Shown: positions 35,545 through 45,400, counted from the stretch's first letter. The stretch is 64,000 bases of DNA from Actinomadura luteofluorescens (GCF_013409365.1 NZ_JACCBA010000001.1:4774001-4838000), one strand, 5' to 3'. Made by a program: numbers and translations. Notes: generated from the sequence alone by a model not told the origin.

Positions 35545-37794
35545 TCACGGGCGCGGCTCGGCGGCCTCCAGGGACGACGCGATGACCTGGTTCACGTCGC
35601 GGCGCAGCTCCCCGATCGTGTGGCGGGTCCCGGAGACCTGCAGCAGGGCGTGCCGGAGCGGGGTGAGCTCGTCGGGGCCGATGCCCTCCTTGATCTCGGC
35701 GCGGCGCCGCCGGGTCAGCGTGGACAGGTAGGAGTCGAGCTCGGCGAGCTCCTCGGCGAGCTCCTCCACGGGCGTGCCGGCCTCCGGGTCGCGCTCCCCC
35801 GGCTCCTCCAGCAGGTCGCCCGCCTCCTCCAGCTGGTCGGCGAGGCGGTCGAGGATCTCGGGGATCGGCCCGGTGTCCACGGCCCGCTCCCGGGACATCT
35901 TCGCGACCGCGATGAGGTGGTCGCGGGCGCGGTGCGCGGCGGCCACGGCCCTGCGCAGCCGGTCGATCAGGTCGAGGTCGGGCACCCGCTCGTGGCCGAG
36001 CCTGGTCCGGGTCTCGGCGACCGCCTCCGCCGCCCGCTCCGCCGTCACGATCGTGTCGTGCGGGAGCCGGGTCCGCTCCCCGGCGAGGACGTCCGCCGTC
36101 GTCCGGACGAGCCCGGCGTGCGTGCGCATGAGCCCTTCGAGCTGGCCCGGCAGCCGTTCGAGGTGCCCGGCCGGCCACAGCAGCAGGACGGCGAGGTAGG
36201 CCATCAGCGACCCGGCGAGCGTGAGGCCGATCCGTTCGCCCGCGATGCGCCAGTCGGCGGGCGCGGAGAAGTCCAGCAGCATCATCGCCAGCGGCGTCCC
36301 GAACAGGGCCCAGTAGGAGAAGTTCACCGACCGCATCGCGAACCCGGCCCCCGCGAAGCAGAACGCGATCACCGCGACGGTGGGCTGCCCGGGCGCGAGC
36401 GTCAGGATGACCGCGGCGACGGCGGCGCCGGCCGCGGTGCCCCCGACGCGCTGGACGAGCCGGTCCACGGTCTCGCCGTAGGTGGCGCGCAGGCTCAGCA
36501 TCGCGGTGATCGTCAACCAGTGGCCGTGCGGGATCGCCAGCGCGGCGGTGAGCGCCATCGACACCACGGCCGTCACGTACACCCGCGACACCTGCCGGAA
36601 CGTCGGGGAGCGCGTGCGGACGGCGCGGCGCACCCGGTCCCAGACCGGCATCGGGTCGAGCGTGCCCGGCATCCGCGGCACCGTGAACCCGATGCGCAGC
36701 CCGCCCGCGACGAGGCGGCGCGTGGAGGCGACCTCGCCGGCGATGCGGTCGACGGAGCGGCGCACCTGGCCGATCAGCGCGACCGCCACCAGGTCCTCGT
36801 CGCCGGCGAGCCCGGCGCGCCTGATCTGCTCGGCGGCGCGGACCATCCGCCGGACGGCGGCGGACTCCTCGCGGCCGAGGGGCGCCTCTCCCGCCGTCGC
36901 GATCGCCCCGGACAGCAGCCGCAGCCGCGCCGCGAGCGCCGAGATCGCCGTCTGCGTCTCCATCTGCCACTCGCGGTCCGGCGGGTAGTTCTTCGCCGCC
37001 TCCAGGACGGCCTGGAGCGTCACCGTCTCGTGCAGGACGCGTCCCAGCGCGTCGATGACCCGCTCCGGCCTCGTGGGTTCATTCCCCGCCCGCCCCGACC
37101 GGTACAGCTTGTAGGTGGCCCGCGCCGCCGTCAGCGACTCCGACGCCGCCCGCCGCTTGGCCTCCCAGTCGGGGATGCGGGTGACCGCCAGCAGGTCGGG
37201 GTTCGTCAGCTCGACGGCGTCGAGGGGCCCCGCGTCGGGGGCGCCGACGTCCTGCGCCACGGCGTCCAGTGCCTCGGCGACCGCGTCCGCCGACTCGCTC
37301 AGCGCCTCCCGCAGCGGCCGCAGCCGCCGCGCGGGCCACGGCGCCAGCAGCAGCGCGGCGGTGAGCAGCCCGCCCACCAACTCCAGCAGCCCGATGTTCA
37401 CCACGTCCGCGGACGGCGGCCGGACGGCGCTCAGCAGCACCGCGAGCCCCGCCGTCGACCCGATCCGCGGTACCGCCACGCCGAGCGCGACCAGCGGCGG
37501 CACCACGATCACCGCGAGCCACAGATGCCCGCTGAGCAGCCCGCCGACCCCGGACCCGACCGCGACGATCAGCACGCCGACGGTGAGGTTGCGCGCCCGC
37601 GCACCGTAGGGGCCCTCGGGCGCCCGCAGCGCGACGAGATAGGCCCCGAGTGCGATCATCGACCCCTGCGCGGCGCGTCCCGTCAGCGCCCCGACGAGCA
37701 GCGGCACGGTCACCGCGAGCGCGGCCGCCAGCCCGTAGAAGGGCGCCGCCTGCCCATGCACCTGGGCATAAGCCCCCCGCGCCCGCCGCAGCAT
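35545..37794 (-). CDS. FUSC family (aromatic acid exporter-like) membrane protein
   Basis: 749 residues. Two blocks of about six transmembrane helices (about 20-150 and 395-540), each followed by a long soluble helical domain: the YccS/AaeB (FUSC) layout. Typical pieces are LVGALTGRAAQGSMIALGAY and HGHWLTITAMLSLRATYGET, then VGGTAAGAAVAAVI. Relatives export aromatic acids or polyamines; the substrate here is unknown. The C-terminus is rich in Glu/Leu with ELAEELAELDSYLSTL, a coiled-coil-like stretch. Confidence 0.82.
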   Translation of the reverse strand: MLRRARGAYAQVHGQAAPFYGLAAALAVTVPLLVGALTGRAAQGSMIALGAYLVALRAPEGPYGARARNLTVGVLIVAVGSGVGGLLSGHLWLAVIVVPPLVALGVAVPRIGSTAGLAVLLSAVRPPSADVVNIGLLELVGGLLTAALLLAPWPARRLRPLREALSESADAVAEALDAVAQDVGAPDAGPLDAVELTNPDLLAVTRIPDWEAKRRAASESLTAARATYKLYRSGRAGNEPTRPERVIDALGRVLHETVTLQAVLEAAKNYPPDREWQMETQTAISALAARLRLLSGAIATAGEAPLGREESAAVRRMVRAAEQIRRAGLAGDEDLVAVALIGQVRRSVDRIAGEVASTRRLVAGGLRIGFTVPRMPGTLDPMPVWDRVRRAVRTRSPTFRQVSRVYVTAVVSMALTAALAIPHGHWLTITAMLSLRATYGETVDRLVQRVGGTAAGAAVAAVILTLAPGQPTVAVIAFCFAGAGFAMRSVNFSYWALFGTPLAMMLLDFSAPADWRIAGERIGLTLAGSLMAYLAVLLLWPAGHLERLPGQLEGLMRTHAGLVRTTADVLAGERTRLPHDTIVTAERAAEAVAETRTRLGHERVPDLDLIDRLRRAVAAAHRARDHLIAVAKMSRERAVDTGPIPEILDRLADQLEEAGDLLEEPGERDPEAGTPVEELAEELAELDSYLSTLTRRRRAEIKEGIGPDELTPLRHALLQVSGTRHTIGELRRDVNQVIASSLEAAEPRP

Positions 37795-37844
37795 GAGGGC
37801 TGTCTACCCCAGGTGAGCCGGTTTTGCCCAGTGCTCAGGCGCCG

Positions 37845-39047
37845 CTAGGCCCGGGAATCCTCGGCGTCGGCGGCTTCCACCTCTTCGCGGGAGATGCCCA
37901 GGAGGAAGACGATGGTGTCGAGGTAGGGGACGTTGACGGCGGTGTCGGCGGCCTGGCGGACGACCGGTTTGGCGTTGTAGGCGATGCCGAGGCCGGCGGC
38001 CTGGAGCATGTCGAGGTCGTTGGCGCCGTCGCCGATCGCGACGGTCTGGCTGATCGGGATGCCGGCCTCGCGGGCGAAGCGCTCCAGGGCGGCGGCCTTG
38101 CCGGCGCGGTCGATGACCCGGCCGGTGACGCGCCCGGTGAGCTTGCCGTTCTGGATCTCCAGGGTGTTGGCGGCGGAGTAGTCGATGCCGAGGTCCTCGA
38201 CGAGGGCGTCGGTGACCTGGGTGAAGCCGCCGCTGACGATCGCGAACTTGTAGTCGAGGCGCTTGAGGGTGCGGACCATGGTGCGGGCGCCGGCGGCGAG
38301 GCGGAGCCGGTCGCGGACGGCGTCGATGGCGGAGGCGTCCAGCCCGGCGAGGAGGGCGACCCGCTCGCGCAGGGAGCCCTCGAAGTCGAGCTCGCCGCGC
38401 ATGGCGGCCTCGGTGACCTTCGCGACCTCGTCGAGGCAGCCGGCGTGCTCGGCGAGCAGCTCGATGACCTCGCCCTGGATGAGGGTGGAGTCGACGTCCA
38501 TGACGATGAGCCGCTTGGCGCGCCGGTGCAGGCCGCTGTGCTGGACGGCGACGTCGACCCGCTGCTCGACGGCCTCGGCGGTGAGCGCGGCGCGCAGACC
38601 GTCGGGGTCGGCGCCGGAGACGTCAAGCTCGATGCAGGTGACGGGGTTCTGGGCGAGGCGCTCGATGCGGTCGATGTTGGCGCCGTGCGCGGAGATCCGC
38701 CCGGCGATGCCCGCCATGGCGGCGGGCTTGAGGGGGTTGCCGAGAACGGTGACGTGCAGGCGCCCGCTGCGCTTCGGCATGCGCTTGTTGCGCCCGGTCG
38801 ACAGCTCGATCTCCATGTCGAGGTCGTTCGCGACGCGTTCGGCGGCGTTCCACACCCGTCCGATGTCGGCGCCCTCGGTGTAGGCGAGCAGGACTCCGAG
38901 GACGAGGCGTCCTCGGATCACGACCTGCTCCACGTCCGCCACCGTCAGTGGGAACTGGGAGAGTGTGCGGAAGAGGCGCGACGTGACGCCGGGGCGGTCG
39001 CGGCCGGTGAGTGTGATGAGCAGCGTGCGCTCTGCTGACCCGTCCAT
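37845..39047 (-). CDS. serB: Phosphoserine phosphatase SerB with ACT domains
   Basis: 400 residues. Two N-terminal ACT-type domains (about 1-90, LITLTGRDRPGVTSRLFRTL; 95-180, LHVTVLGNPLKPAAMAGI) precede a HAD phosphatase: nucleophile motif RLIVMDVDSTLIQGEVIELL, motif II AIVSGGFTQVTD and motif IV VAIGDGANDLDML. It makes serine from phosphoserine, the last step of serine biosynthesis, and may be inhibited by serine through ACT. Length and order match mycobacterial SerB2. Confidence 0.96.
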   Translation of the reverse strand: MDGSAERTLLITLTGRDRPGVTSRLFRTLSQFPLTVADVEQVVIRGRLVLGVLLAYTEGADIGRVWNAAERVANDLDMEIELSTGRNKRMPKRSGRLHVTVLGNPLKPAAMAGIAGRISAHGANIDRIERLAQNPVTCIELDVSGADPDGLRAALTAEAVEQRVDVAVQHSGLHRRAKRLIVMDVDSTLIQGEVIELLAEHAGCLDEVAKVTEAAMRGELDFEGSLRERVALLAGLDASAIDAVRDRLRLAAGARTMVRTLKRLDYKFAIVSGGFTQVTDALVEDLGIDYSAANTLEIQNGKLTGRVTGRVIDRAGKAAALERFAREAGIPISQTVAIGDGANDLDMLQAAGLGIAYNAKPVVRQAADTAVNVPYLDTIVFLLGISREEVEAADAEDSRA

Positions 39048-39110
39048 AGCTGTTCACAACGGTACCGGCCGCGCCGGGAGTCCCGCCCGTCAGGTCCGGC
39101 ATGCGAGACG

Positions 39111-40154
39111 CTATCCGGGCAGGATCAGGTTCAGATCGCCGAATTCGTGCCACAGATAGCGCTCGGCGAGGGCGGCCTCGTAGGTGGCGGTGAGCAGGTC
39201 GAGGCCGGCGATGGCGGTCAGCATCATCAGGTGGGACGACCTGGGCTCGTGCAGACCCGTGAGGAGGCCGTCCACGGTTCGGACGCCGCCCTCGGGGGTC
39301 ACGATGTGCTCGGTCCAGCCGGAGGACGCCTGGACGCGTCCCGCGGCGTCCACGGCCGTCTCCAGGGCGCGCACGGCGGTGGTGCCGACGGCGATCACCC
39401 GGCGGCCCCGCGCCCGGACGTGCCCGACGAGGGCGGCGGTCGCCTCGGGGACGGTGTAGTGCTCGGCGTAGGGCGGTTCGTGGGCCTCGGGGGACGCGAC
39501 GCCCGTGTGGAGGGTGATCGGGGCGATCAGGACGCCGCGCGACACCAGCCGCGTCACCAGCTCGGGCGTGAAGGGGCGGGCGGCGCTCGGCATCTCCGCG
39601 CCGCCGGACGAGCGATCGTGCGCGAAGGCGGTCTGGTAGGTGGCGGCGGGCCAGTCGCGGCGGACGTGCCCGTACCTGATCGGGACGCCGTGGCGCCGCA
39701 GGTAGGGGACGACGTCGGTGCTCAGCCGGGCCTGCCAGAGCCGGCCGGACTCCCCGCGCGCGGGGTGGCGGTGCCGCCCGACGAGGGTGAGGGTGGCGCC
39801 GCCGGGCATCGGGATCCACTCGCCGGGGGAGCCTCCCGTGTACGGGCGGCTGGCCTTGCCGGTGAGGCGGCGCAGCTCGACGAGCCACAGCCGGTCGCCG
39901 GCGCCCTGGACCGGGGTGGAGAAGTGGACGCTGATCCGGTCGAGCCGGACGGCGGCGGGCAGCGTGGCCGAGGTGTTGACGACGAGCAGGTCGCCGGGGT
40001 CGAGCAGGCCGGGCAGGTCGCGGAACTCGTGGTGGGTGAGGGCGCCGGTGGCGCGCCGGGAGACCAGCAGCCGGACGCCGTCGCGGGTCCGGCCGCGCGC
40101 CTCGGGCGGCTCGTGCGCCTCCAGGGCGGCGGGGAGGGTGAAGTCGACGGTCAT
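39111..40154 (-). CDS. QueA-like S-adenosylmethionine:tRNA ribosyltransferase-isomerase
   Basis: 347 residues from ATG 40154, overlapping the MFS gene stop (ATGA). QueA family pieces include DFTLPAALEAHEPPEARGRT, LLDPGDLLVVNTSATLPAAV, APITLHTGVAS, AVGTTAVRALETA and GLLTGLHEPRSSHLMMLTAI. QueA makes epoxyqueuosine in tRNA from preQ1-tRNA and SAM. No other queuosine gene is nearby, and it is coupled to an SDR and an exporter, so a paralogous role on another substrate is possible. The family assignment is firm; the substrate is not. Confidence 0.85.
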   Translation of the reverse strand: MTVDFTLPAALEAHEPPEARGRTRDGVRLLVSRRATGALTHHEFRDLPGLLDPGDLLVVNTSATLPAAVRLDRISVHFSTPVQGAGDRLWLVELRRLTGKASRPYTGGSPGEWIPMPGGATLTLVGRHRHPARGESGRLWQARLSTDVVPYLRRHGVPIRYGHVRRDWPAATYQTAFAHDRSSGGAEMPSAARPFTPELVTRLVSRGVLIAPITLHTGVASPEAHEPPYAEHYTVPEATAALVGHVRARGRRVIAVGTTAVRALETAVDAAGRVQASSGWTEHIVTPEGGVRTVDGLLTGLHEPRSSHLMMLTAIAGLDLLTATYEAALAERYLWHEFGDLNLILPG

Positions 40155-41509
40155 GTCCGGACCTCCAGGCGGAGAGCGGCGATCGCGCCGAACGCGGCGA
40201 TCGCGGCGAACAGCGCCCCGGCGACGGCGAGCCCGGCGTCCAGCCGGGCGGCGCCGAAGCCGGTGACCAGCGCGCCCGCGACCCCGACCACGAGGGACGA
40301 GCCGAGGGTGTCGCTGATCTGCAGCGCGGAGGAGTTGACGCCCTGCTCGTCCTCGGCCGACAGGTCGAGCAGCAGGACGGAGAGGCTGCCGATCGAGAAG
40401 CCCATCCCGGCGCCGCCGACGATCCACGCGGGCGCGGCGAGCCAGCCGGAGAACTGCAGGGCGACGGTGGCGAGGACGATTCCGGCGGTGACGAGGACGG
40501 CGCCGAGCAGGGCGTAGAACTCGCGGGGGCGCTCGGAGCGGCCCTGGATCTGGGACGCCGCAGACCAGCCGAGCGCGCCGACGGTCAGGACGATCCCCGC
40601 CTGGGTGGCGCTGAAGTCGTGCAGCCGCGTCAGCGCCAGGGGGATGAAGACGTCGGTGCCGAAGAAGGCTCCCGACAGCAGGCCCCGGACGAGGATGACG
40701 CTCGGCAGCCCGCGGCGGAGCCGGAGCGTACCGGCGGGCACCAGGCGGGGGAGGCCGAAGGCCAGGCCCGCGAGGCCGGCGAGGACCGCGGGGAGCATCG
40801 TCCAGCCCGTCCCGTCGAGGCCGTAGAGGAGGATGCCGGTGCCCGCGGCGACGCAGAAGGCGGCCGGCAGCCGCGAGCGGCCCGTGGCGGGGGCGGCGTC
40901 TGACGGCGCTATGCCGCGCAGCACGGGGAGCAGGAGCAGCGCGGGCGGGATCACCAGCGGGACCAGCCCGAGGAACACCCACCGCCAGCCGGCGTGCTCG
41001 GCCAGAGCGCCGCCGGCCGCCGGGCCGATCAGCGAGGGCAGCACCCAGGCGGCCGACAGCGCGGCGAACACCCGGGACCGCAGGTTCTCGGGGTAGACGC
41101 GGGCGATCACGACGTACAGGGCGACGAGCGGGACGCCCGTGCCGAGGCCCTGCACGGCGCGCCCGGCGACGAACACCCACATGGACGGCGCCGCGCCCGC
41201 GACCAGCAGCCCCGCGACGAAGACGGCGAGCCCGATCAGGAAGGGGCGGGTCGGTCCCGACCGGTCGACCCAGCCGCCGGCGAGCACCGTGGCCAGCAGG
41301 CTCGTGATCAGGGTCGCGCTGAAGCCCCACGCGTACAGGGACAGGCCGTCCAGGTCGCCCGCGACGACCGGCATGACGGTGCCGACGGCCATGCTCTCGA
41401 ACGCCAGCAGCGTCACGACCAGGACGATCCCGAGCGTCGCGCCCCGGAACCCCGCGCCCAAAATGCCCTGTTTTGTTGTCACCCGCTCATGATCAAGGAC
41501 GGTGGTCAT
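40151..41509 (-). CDS. MFS transporter, 12-14 helix drug/metabolite exporter
   Basis: 452 residues from ATG 41509, which overlaps the SDR stop (ATGA). Helix motifs include LLATVLAGGWVDRSGPTRPF (MFS motif A: GxxxDRxGRR-like), VAGRAVQGLGTGVPLVALYV (motif C-like) and a WRWVFLGLVPLV turn. About 13 hydrophobic helices are present. Likely proton-driven efflux of a small molecule. The coupling to SDR and QueA-like genes suggests one pathway. Confidence 0.88.
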   Translation of the reverse strand: MTTVLDHERVTTKQGILGAGFRGATLGIVLVVTLLAFESMAVGTVMPVVAGDLDGLSLYAWGFSATLITSLLATVLAGGWVDRSGPTRPFLIGLAVFVAGLLVAGAAPSMWVFVAGRAVQGLGTGVPLVALYVVIARVYPENLRSRVFAALSAAWVLPSLIGPAAGGALAEHAGWRWVFLGLVPLVIPPALLLLPVLRGIAPSDAAPATGRSRLPAAFCVAAGTGILLYGLDGTGWTMLPAVLAGLAGLAFGLPRLVPAGTLRLRRGLPSVILVRGLLSGAFFGTDVFIPLALTRLHDFSATQAGIVLTVGALGWSAASQIQGRSERPREFYALLGAVLVTAGIVLATVALQFSGWLAAPAWIVGGAGMGFSIGSLSVLLLDLSAEDEQGVNSSALQISDTLGSSLVVGVAGALVTGFGAARLDAGLAVAGALFAAIAAFGAIAALRLEVRT

Positions 41510-42174
41510 CGCGCGTCCGCCAGGTCCGCCGCGCGGTAGCGCCCGCTCGGAAGGCGGCCGGCGACGAGCCGGTACAGCGCGGCGGCGGCCTCCTCGGGCG
41601 GCGGGGCCGCGTCCGCGTCCTCGCCCGCCGCGCGGAGCATGGCGGTGTTCATCTCGCCCGGATCCGCCCACCAGACGGCCACGTCGGGCTCCTCGGCCGC
41701 GAGGACGTTCGACAGCTGCTCCAGCGCAGCCTTCGACGCCCCGTAGCCGCCCCACGTCTCGTAGCCCTCCACGGCCGCGTCCGACGTGATGTTGAGGATC
41801 GCGCCGCGCCGCTCCCGCAGCCCTGGCAGGACGGCCCGGATCAGCGCGAGCGGCGCGAGGACGTTCGTCGCGAACGCGTCCGCCAGGGCGTCCTCGGGAA
41901 GCGAGGCGAGCCGGGGCATCGGCGTCGGGCCGAGCGTGCTCGCGTTGTTGACGAGCAGATCGAGCCCGCTTTCGACCGCGCGGGCGAGGGCGGCCCGGTG
42001 CGCGGGATCGGCGACGTCCCCGGGGATCGCCGTGGCGCCGGTATCGGCCGCGGCGGCGGACAGGGCGACGGCGTCACGGGCGTCGATGACGAGGTTCCAG
42101 CCGTTGTCGGCGAGGGTGCGGGCGAGCGCCCGGCCGAGGCCCCGGGAGGCTCCGGTGATCAGTGCCGTCTTCAT
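41506..42174 (-). CDS. Short-chain dehydrogenase/reductase
   Basis: 222 residues from ATG 42174 (a start 12 codons earlier exists but would add a nonconserved lead). TALITGASRGLGRALARTLA is the NAD(P) site, LLVNNAST the second motif and GGYGASKAALEQLSNVLAAE the active site. The protein is short for an SDR. Its stop overlaps the MFS start. It heads the three-gene operon SDR-MFS-QueA, transcribed away from the histidine kinase gene. Confidence 0.85.
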   Translation of the reverse strand: MKTALITGASRGLGRALARTLADNGWNLVIDARDAVALSAAAADTGATAIPGDVADPAHRAALARAVESGLDLLVNNASTLGPTPMPRLASLPEDALADAFATNVLAPLALIRAVLPGLRERRGAILNITSDAAVEGYETWGGYGASKAALEQLSNVLAAEEPDVAVWWADPGEMNTAMLRAAGEDADAAPPPEEAAAALYRLVAGRLPSGRYRAADLADAR

Positions 42175-42388
42175 GCCCTCGACGCTAGGAACCCGCGCGT
42201 CCGGCGGCATCGGCCGACGGGTCCCCCAGGAGGTCGTCAGATGGTCCTAGGACCGGCGTCCCGCGCTCGCGGGAGGGGCGGCACGGCACGTACTCCCGCC
42301 GGCTGATTCGAGAAGACCCGCCTAGAGAGTACGGTCTTCACATGCGCGCGCCGAACGGCGCCCGCCGGGGGGAGAACGAGAGGCCGGG

Positions 42389-43528
42389 ATGGTGACGGAC
42401 GAGGGCCGCCACGGCGACCAGGGCGCGACCCTGCACGCCGTCAGCTCCGCCGTGCTCGCGGTGACCCGCCACCTGTCCGTGCACGAGGTGCTCCAGGTGA
42501 TCGTCCGGGCGGCCGCCCAGCTGCTGGACGCCCGGTACGCGGCCCTCGGGGTGCCCGACGACGAGGGCTCGTTCGCCGAGTTCGTCGTCGAGGGCGTCTC
42601 GGAGGAGGACTGGGAGCGGATCGGCCCGCTGCCCCGCCAGCACGGGATGCTCGCCGCGATGCTCAAGGGCGACGCGCCGAAGCGGCTCGGCGACATCCGC
42701 AAGGAGCCCGAGTTCGAGGGCTGGCCGGTCGCGCACCCCGTCCTGAAGGACTTCCTCGGCGTGCCGATCCGCGACGGCGAGGACGTCCTCGGCATCGTCT
42801 TCCTGGCCAACAAGCGCCGGCCCGGCGGCTTCACCCAGGACGACGAAGACCTGCTCACCCTGTTCGCCGCGCACGCCGCGATCGCGATGGCGAACGCCCG
42901 CCTGTACGAGCACAACCGCGAGCTGACGGTCGTCGCCGAACGCAACCGCCTCGCCCGCGAGCTGCACGACGCCGTCGCGCAGAAGCTGTTCTCGCTGCGG
43001 CTGACGGCCCGCACCGCGTCCGCGCTGGCCGAGCGCGACCCGGTCCGGACCGTCCAGGAACTCCAGCAGGTGGAGACGCTCGCGGCCGAAGCCCTCGCCG
43101 AGTTGCGCGCCGTCATCTTCGAGCTGCGTCCCGCCGATCTGGCCGACGGTCTCGTGGCGTCGCTGCGCAAGCACGTCGATGTGCTCGACCGCGCGCACGA
43201 GTCCACCGTCCGCCTCTGCGCCGACGAAGCGATCGTCCTGCCGGAGGAGCATGAGGCCGTCGCCTTCCGCATCACCCAGGAGGCGCTCTACAACGCGCTG
43301 CGCCACGCCAAGGCGAGCACCGTGCAGGTGCGGCTCCGCACTGAGGACGAACGGGCCGTGCTAGAGGTCTCCGACGACGGCGCCGGTTTCGACGCGTCCG
43401 ATACGGAGCCCCAAGGCGGCCTGGGCCTGACCTCCATGCGCGAGCGGGCGTACTCGATCGGCGGCGAGCTCGCGATCGACGCCGCGCCCGGCGAGGGCAC
43501 GACCGTCCGGCTGGTGGTGCCGCTGTGA
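42389..43528 (+). CDS. GAF-domain histidine kinase (NarL/HPK7 type)
   Basis: 379 residues. A GAF domain (about 14-175: HAVSSAVLAVTRHLSVHEVL, FLGVPIRDGEDVLGIVFLAN) precedes the HisKA_3 dimerisation region with H193 in ERNRLARELHDAVAQKLF and an ATPase domain (ALYNALRHAKAST N-box; GLGLTSMRERAYSIGG G-box). The layout resembles DevS/DosT-type kinases but with a single GAF; a haem or redox ligand cannot be read from sequence. The response regulator overlaps its stop by GTGA. Confidence 0.92.
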   Translation: MVTDEGRHGDQGATLHAVSSAVLAVTRHLSVHEVLQVIVRAAAQLLDARYAALGVPDDEGSFAEFVVEGVSEEDWERIGPLPRQHGMLAAMLKGDAPKRLGDIRKEPEFEGWPVAHPVLKDFLGVPIRDGEDVLGIVFLANKRRPGGFTQDDEDLLTLFAAHAAIAMANARLYEHNRELTVVAERNRLARELHDAVAQKLFSLRLTARTASALAERDPVRTVQELQQVETLAAEALAELRAVIFELRPADLADGLVASLRKHVDVLDRAHESTVRLCADEAIVLPEEHEAVAFRITQEALYNALRHAKASTVQVRLRTEDERAVLEVSDDGAGFDASDTEPQGGLGLTSMRERAYSIGGELAIDAAPGEGTTVRLVVPL

Positions 43529-44226
43529 GCGCCGCGCGGGGGCCGATCCGGGTGCTGATCGCCGACGACCATCCCGTCGTCCGGCAGGGCCTGCGGACCT
43601 TCCTCGGCATCCAGGACGACATCGAGGTCGTGGGCGAGGCCGAGGACGGCACGTCGGCCGTGACGCTGGCCGAATCCCTGGAGCCCGATATCGTGCTCAT
43701 GGACCTCAAGATGCCGGGCGCCGACGGCCTGACCGCGCTGGCGGAGCTGCGGGCTCGCGGAGTGACGGCACGGGTCCTCGTCCTGACCAGCGTGACGGAA
43801 CGCGGGCACGTGCTGCCGGCGGTCCAGGCCGGGGCGGCCGGATACCTGTACAAGGACGTCGACCCGCAGGCGCTCGTCCAGGCGATCCGGGCGGTCAACG
43901 ACGGGCACGTCCTGTTCGCGCCCGACGCGGCCGAGGCGATGCTGCGGAACGGGACGGCGGGTGACGCGGGAAGGGACGACCGCGGCCTCGCCGCGCTGAC
44001 CGAACGGGAACGGGAGGTGCTCGTGCACATAGCGCGGGGCAGGTCGAACCGGGAGATCGCCCGCGCCCTCGTGGTGTCCGAGAAGACGGTCAAGACGCAC
44101 GTCAGTAATCTGCTCATGAAACTGGGAGTCCAGGATCGGACGCAGGCGGCCCTGTACGCGGTCCGGCACGGTGTGGGAAACACGAGTGCCGCCGGGGAAA
44201 CCGGGAAGACCACTGCCCGCGGCTGA
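43525..44226 (+). CDS. LuxR/NarL-family response regulator
   Basis: 233 residues from GTG 43525, overlapping the kinase gene. Receiver: D14/D15 in LIADDHPVVRQGL, phospho-acceptor D60 in DIVLMDLKMPG, S89 in LTSV and K110 in YLYKDVD. The C-terminal LuxR helix-turn-helix is LTEREREVLVHIARGRSN followed by EKTVKTHVSNLLMKL. Partner of the preceding kinase. Confidence 0.95.
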   Translation: MSAARGPIRVLIADDHPVVRQGLRTFLGIQDDIEVVGEAEDGTSAVTLAESLEPDIVLMDLKMPGADGLTALAELRARGVTARVLVLTSVTERGHVLPAVQAGAAGYLYKDVDPQALVQAIRAVNDGHVLFAPDAAEAMLRNGTAGDAGRDDRGLAALTEREREVLVHIARGRSNREIARALVVSEKTVKTHVSNLLMKLGVQDRTQAALYAVRHGVGNTSAAGETGKTTARG

Positions 44227-44262
44227 TACAACTCCTCTGACAGGATCGTCATCGAAATTGGT

Positions 44263-45048
44263 ATGAACGTAGCAATCAGGTACGCAGCAGGCAGCGACAT
44301 CGGGTGCAACCGGGAGAACAACGAGGACTCCGGGTACGCCGGTGCGCGGTTGATCGCGGTCGCGGACGGCATGGGCGGGTATGCGGGCGGCGAGGTCGCG
44401 AGCTCGACCGTGATCGGCTCACTGCGCTCGCTGGACACCGATGCCCATAAAGACGATCTTGTCGACATGCTGGGCCGCGCCGTGGCCGAGGCCAACGAGA
44501 AGTTGCGCATCGTCCGGGAGGAACGCCCCGACCTGAGCCGGATGGGCACCACGCTCACCGCCATGCTCTGGTCCGGCGAGTCCGTCGCGCTGGCGCACGT
44601 CGGTGACTCGCGCGGCTACCTGCTGCGCGACGGCGAGCTCTTCCAGATGACGCAGGACCACACCATGGACGAGCTGCTCAAGGCGGAGGCCGAGCAGGCC
44701 GGCCAGCAGGCCGATCCCGCCGAGACGTCCCGGCTCTCGCACGTGCTGTACCGCGTGCTGGACGGGCGCGAGGACCGCGAGCCCGACCTGCGGCTGCGCG
44801 AGGCCCGCCTCGGCGACCGGTATCTGCTGTGCTCCGACGGCCTGAGCGGCCCGGTCGACGCGCAGAAGATCTACGAGGTGCTGTCCGCGGAGGCCGAGCC
44901 GCAGCGCGCCGTCGACCGGCTGATCGAGATGGCCCGCGACAACGGCGGCCCCGACAACATCACCGCCGTCATCGCCGACGTCGTCGAGGCCGAGCACCTC
45001 GCCGGCTCCGACGAGCCCGTCGTCGTCGGCGCCGCCGCCCAGGCCTGA
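44263..45048 (+). CDS. PP2C-type serine/threonine phosphatase
   Basis: 261 residues. PP2C motifs: GCNRENNEDSGY, LIAVADGMGGYAGGEVASST, TTLTAMLWSGESVALAHVGD SRGYLLRD, LLCSDGLSG and NNGGPDNITAVIADV-like (DNGGPDNITAVI). It is Mn/Mg-dependent, soluble, and lacks the membrane helix of PstP, so it is a stand-alone phosphatase. It follows the response regulator by 36 bases and may be in the same transcript. Confidence 0.93.
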   Translation: MNVAIRYAAGSDIGCNRENNEDSGYAGARLIAVADGMGGYAGGEVASSTVIGSLRSLDTDAHKDDLVDMLGRAVAEANEKLRIVREERPDLSRMGTTLTAMLWSGESVALAHVGDSRGYLLRDGELFQMTQDHTMDELLKAEAEQAGQQADPAETSRLSHVLYRVLDGREDREPDLRLREARLGDRYLLCSDGLSGPVDAQKIYEVLSAEAEPQRAVDRLIEMARDNGGPDNITAVIADVVEAEHLAGSDEPVVVGAAAQA

Positions 45049-45087
45049 CGCCCCGCCCGGCCCACCGCCCCGGGCCGGACGCCGCAC

Positions 45088-45111
45088 CCGGCCCGACGCT
45101 CCCCGGGCCGG
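45088..45111 (+). terminator. Hairpin after PP2C gene
   Basis: CCGGCCCG (45088-45095) pairs with CGGGCCGG (45104-45111) and is followed by CCGTTTCC, 40 bases after the stop. The remainder of the gap up to 45400 is C-rich low-complexity sequence with no supported gene. Confidence 0.5.
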
Positions 45112-45400
45112 CCGTTTCCTCGGGCCTCGACGCCCCGGGCCGGGCACGATGGCGCCGGCCCGCCCGTGCGACACGCCGTGCCCCAAGGCGCCGAGGCGAT
45201 CTCCTCCCATCTCCGGCGCATCCCCGGCATCGCCCGTTCCGCGCGCACGTCCCGTTCGCCGCACGTCCCGAACCGGACGATTCATTCATGCTCGTAACGC
45301 GAAAGAGTGCCCATGTAGCAGGTGATTTGTCCTACTCTTGCCCGAGAGGTGGTGTCGCCGGGCACCGAGTAACGGTCTCGTAGCGGATCGTTGCCCGGAC

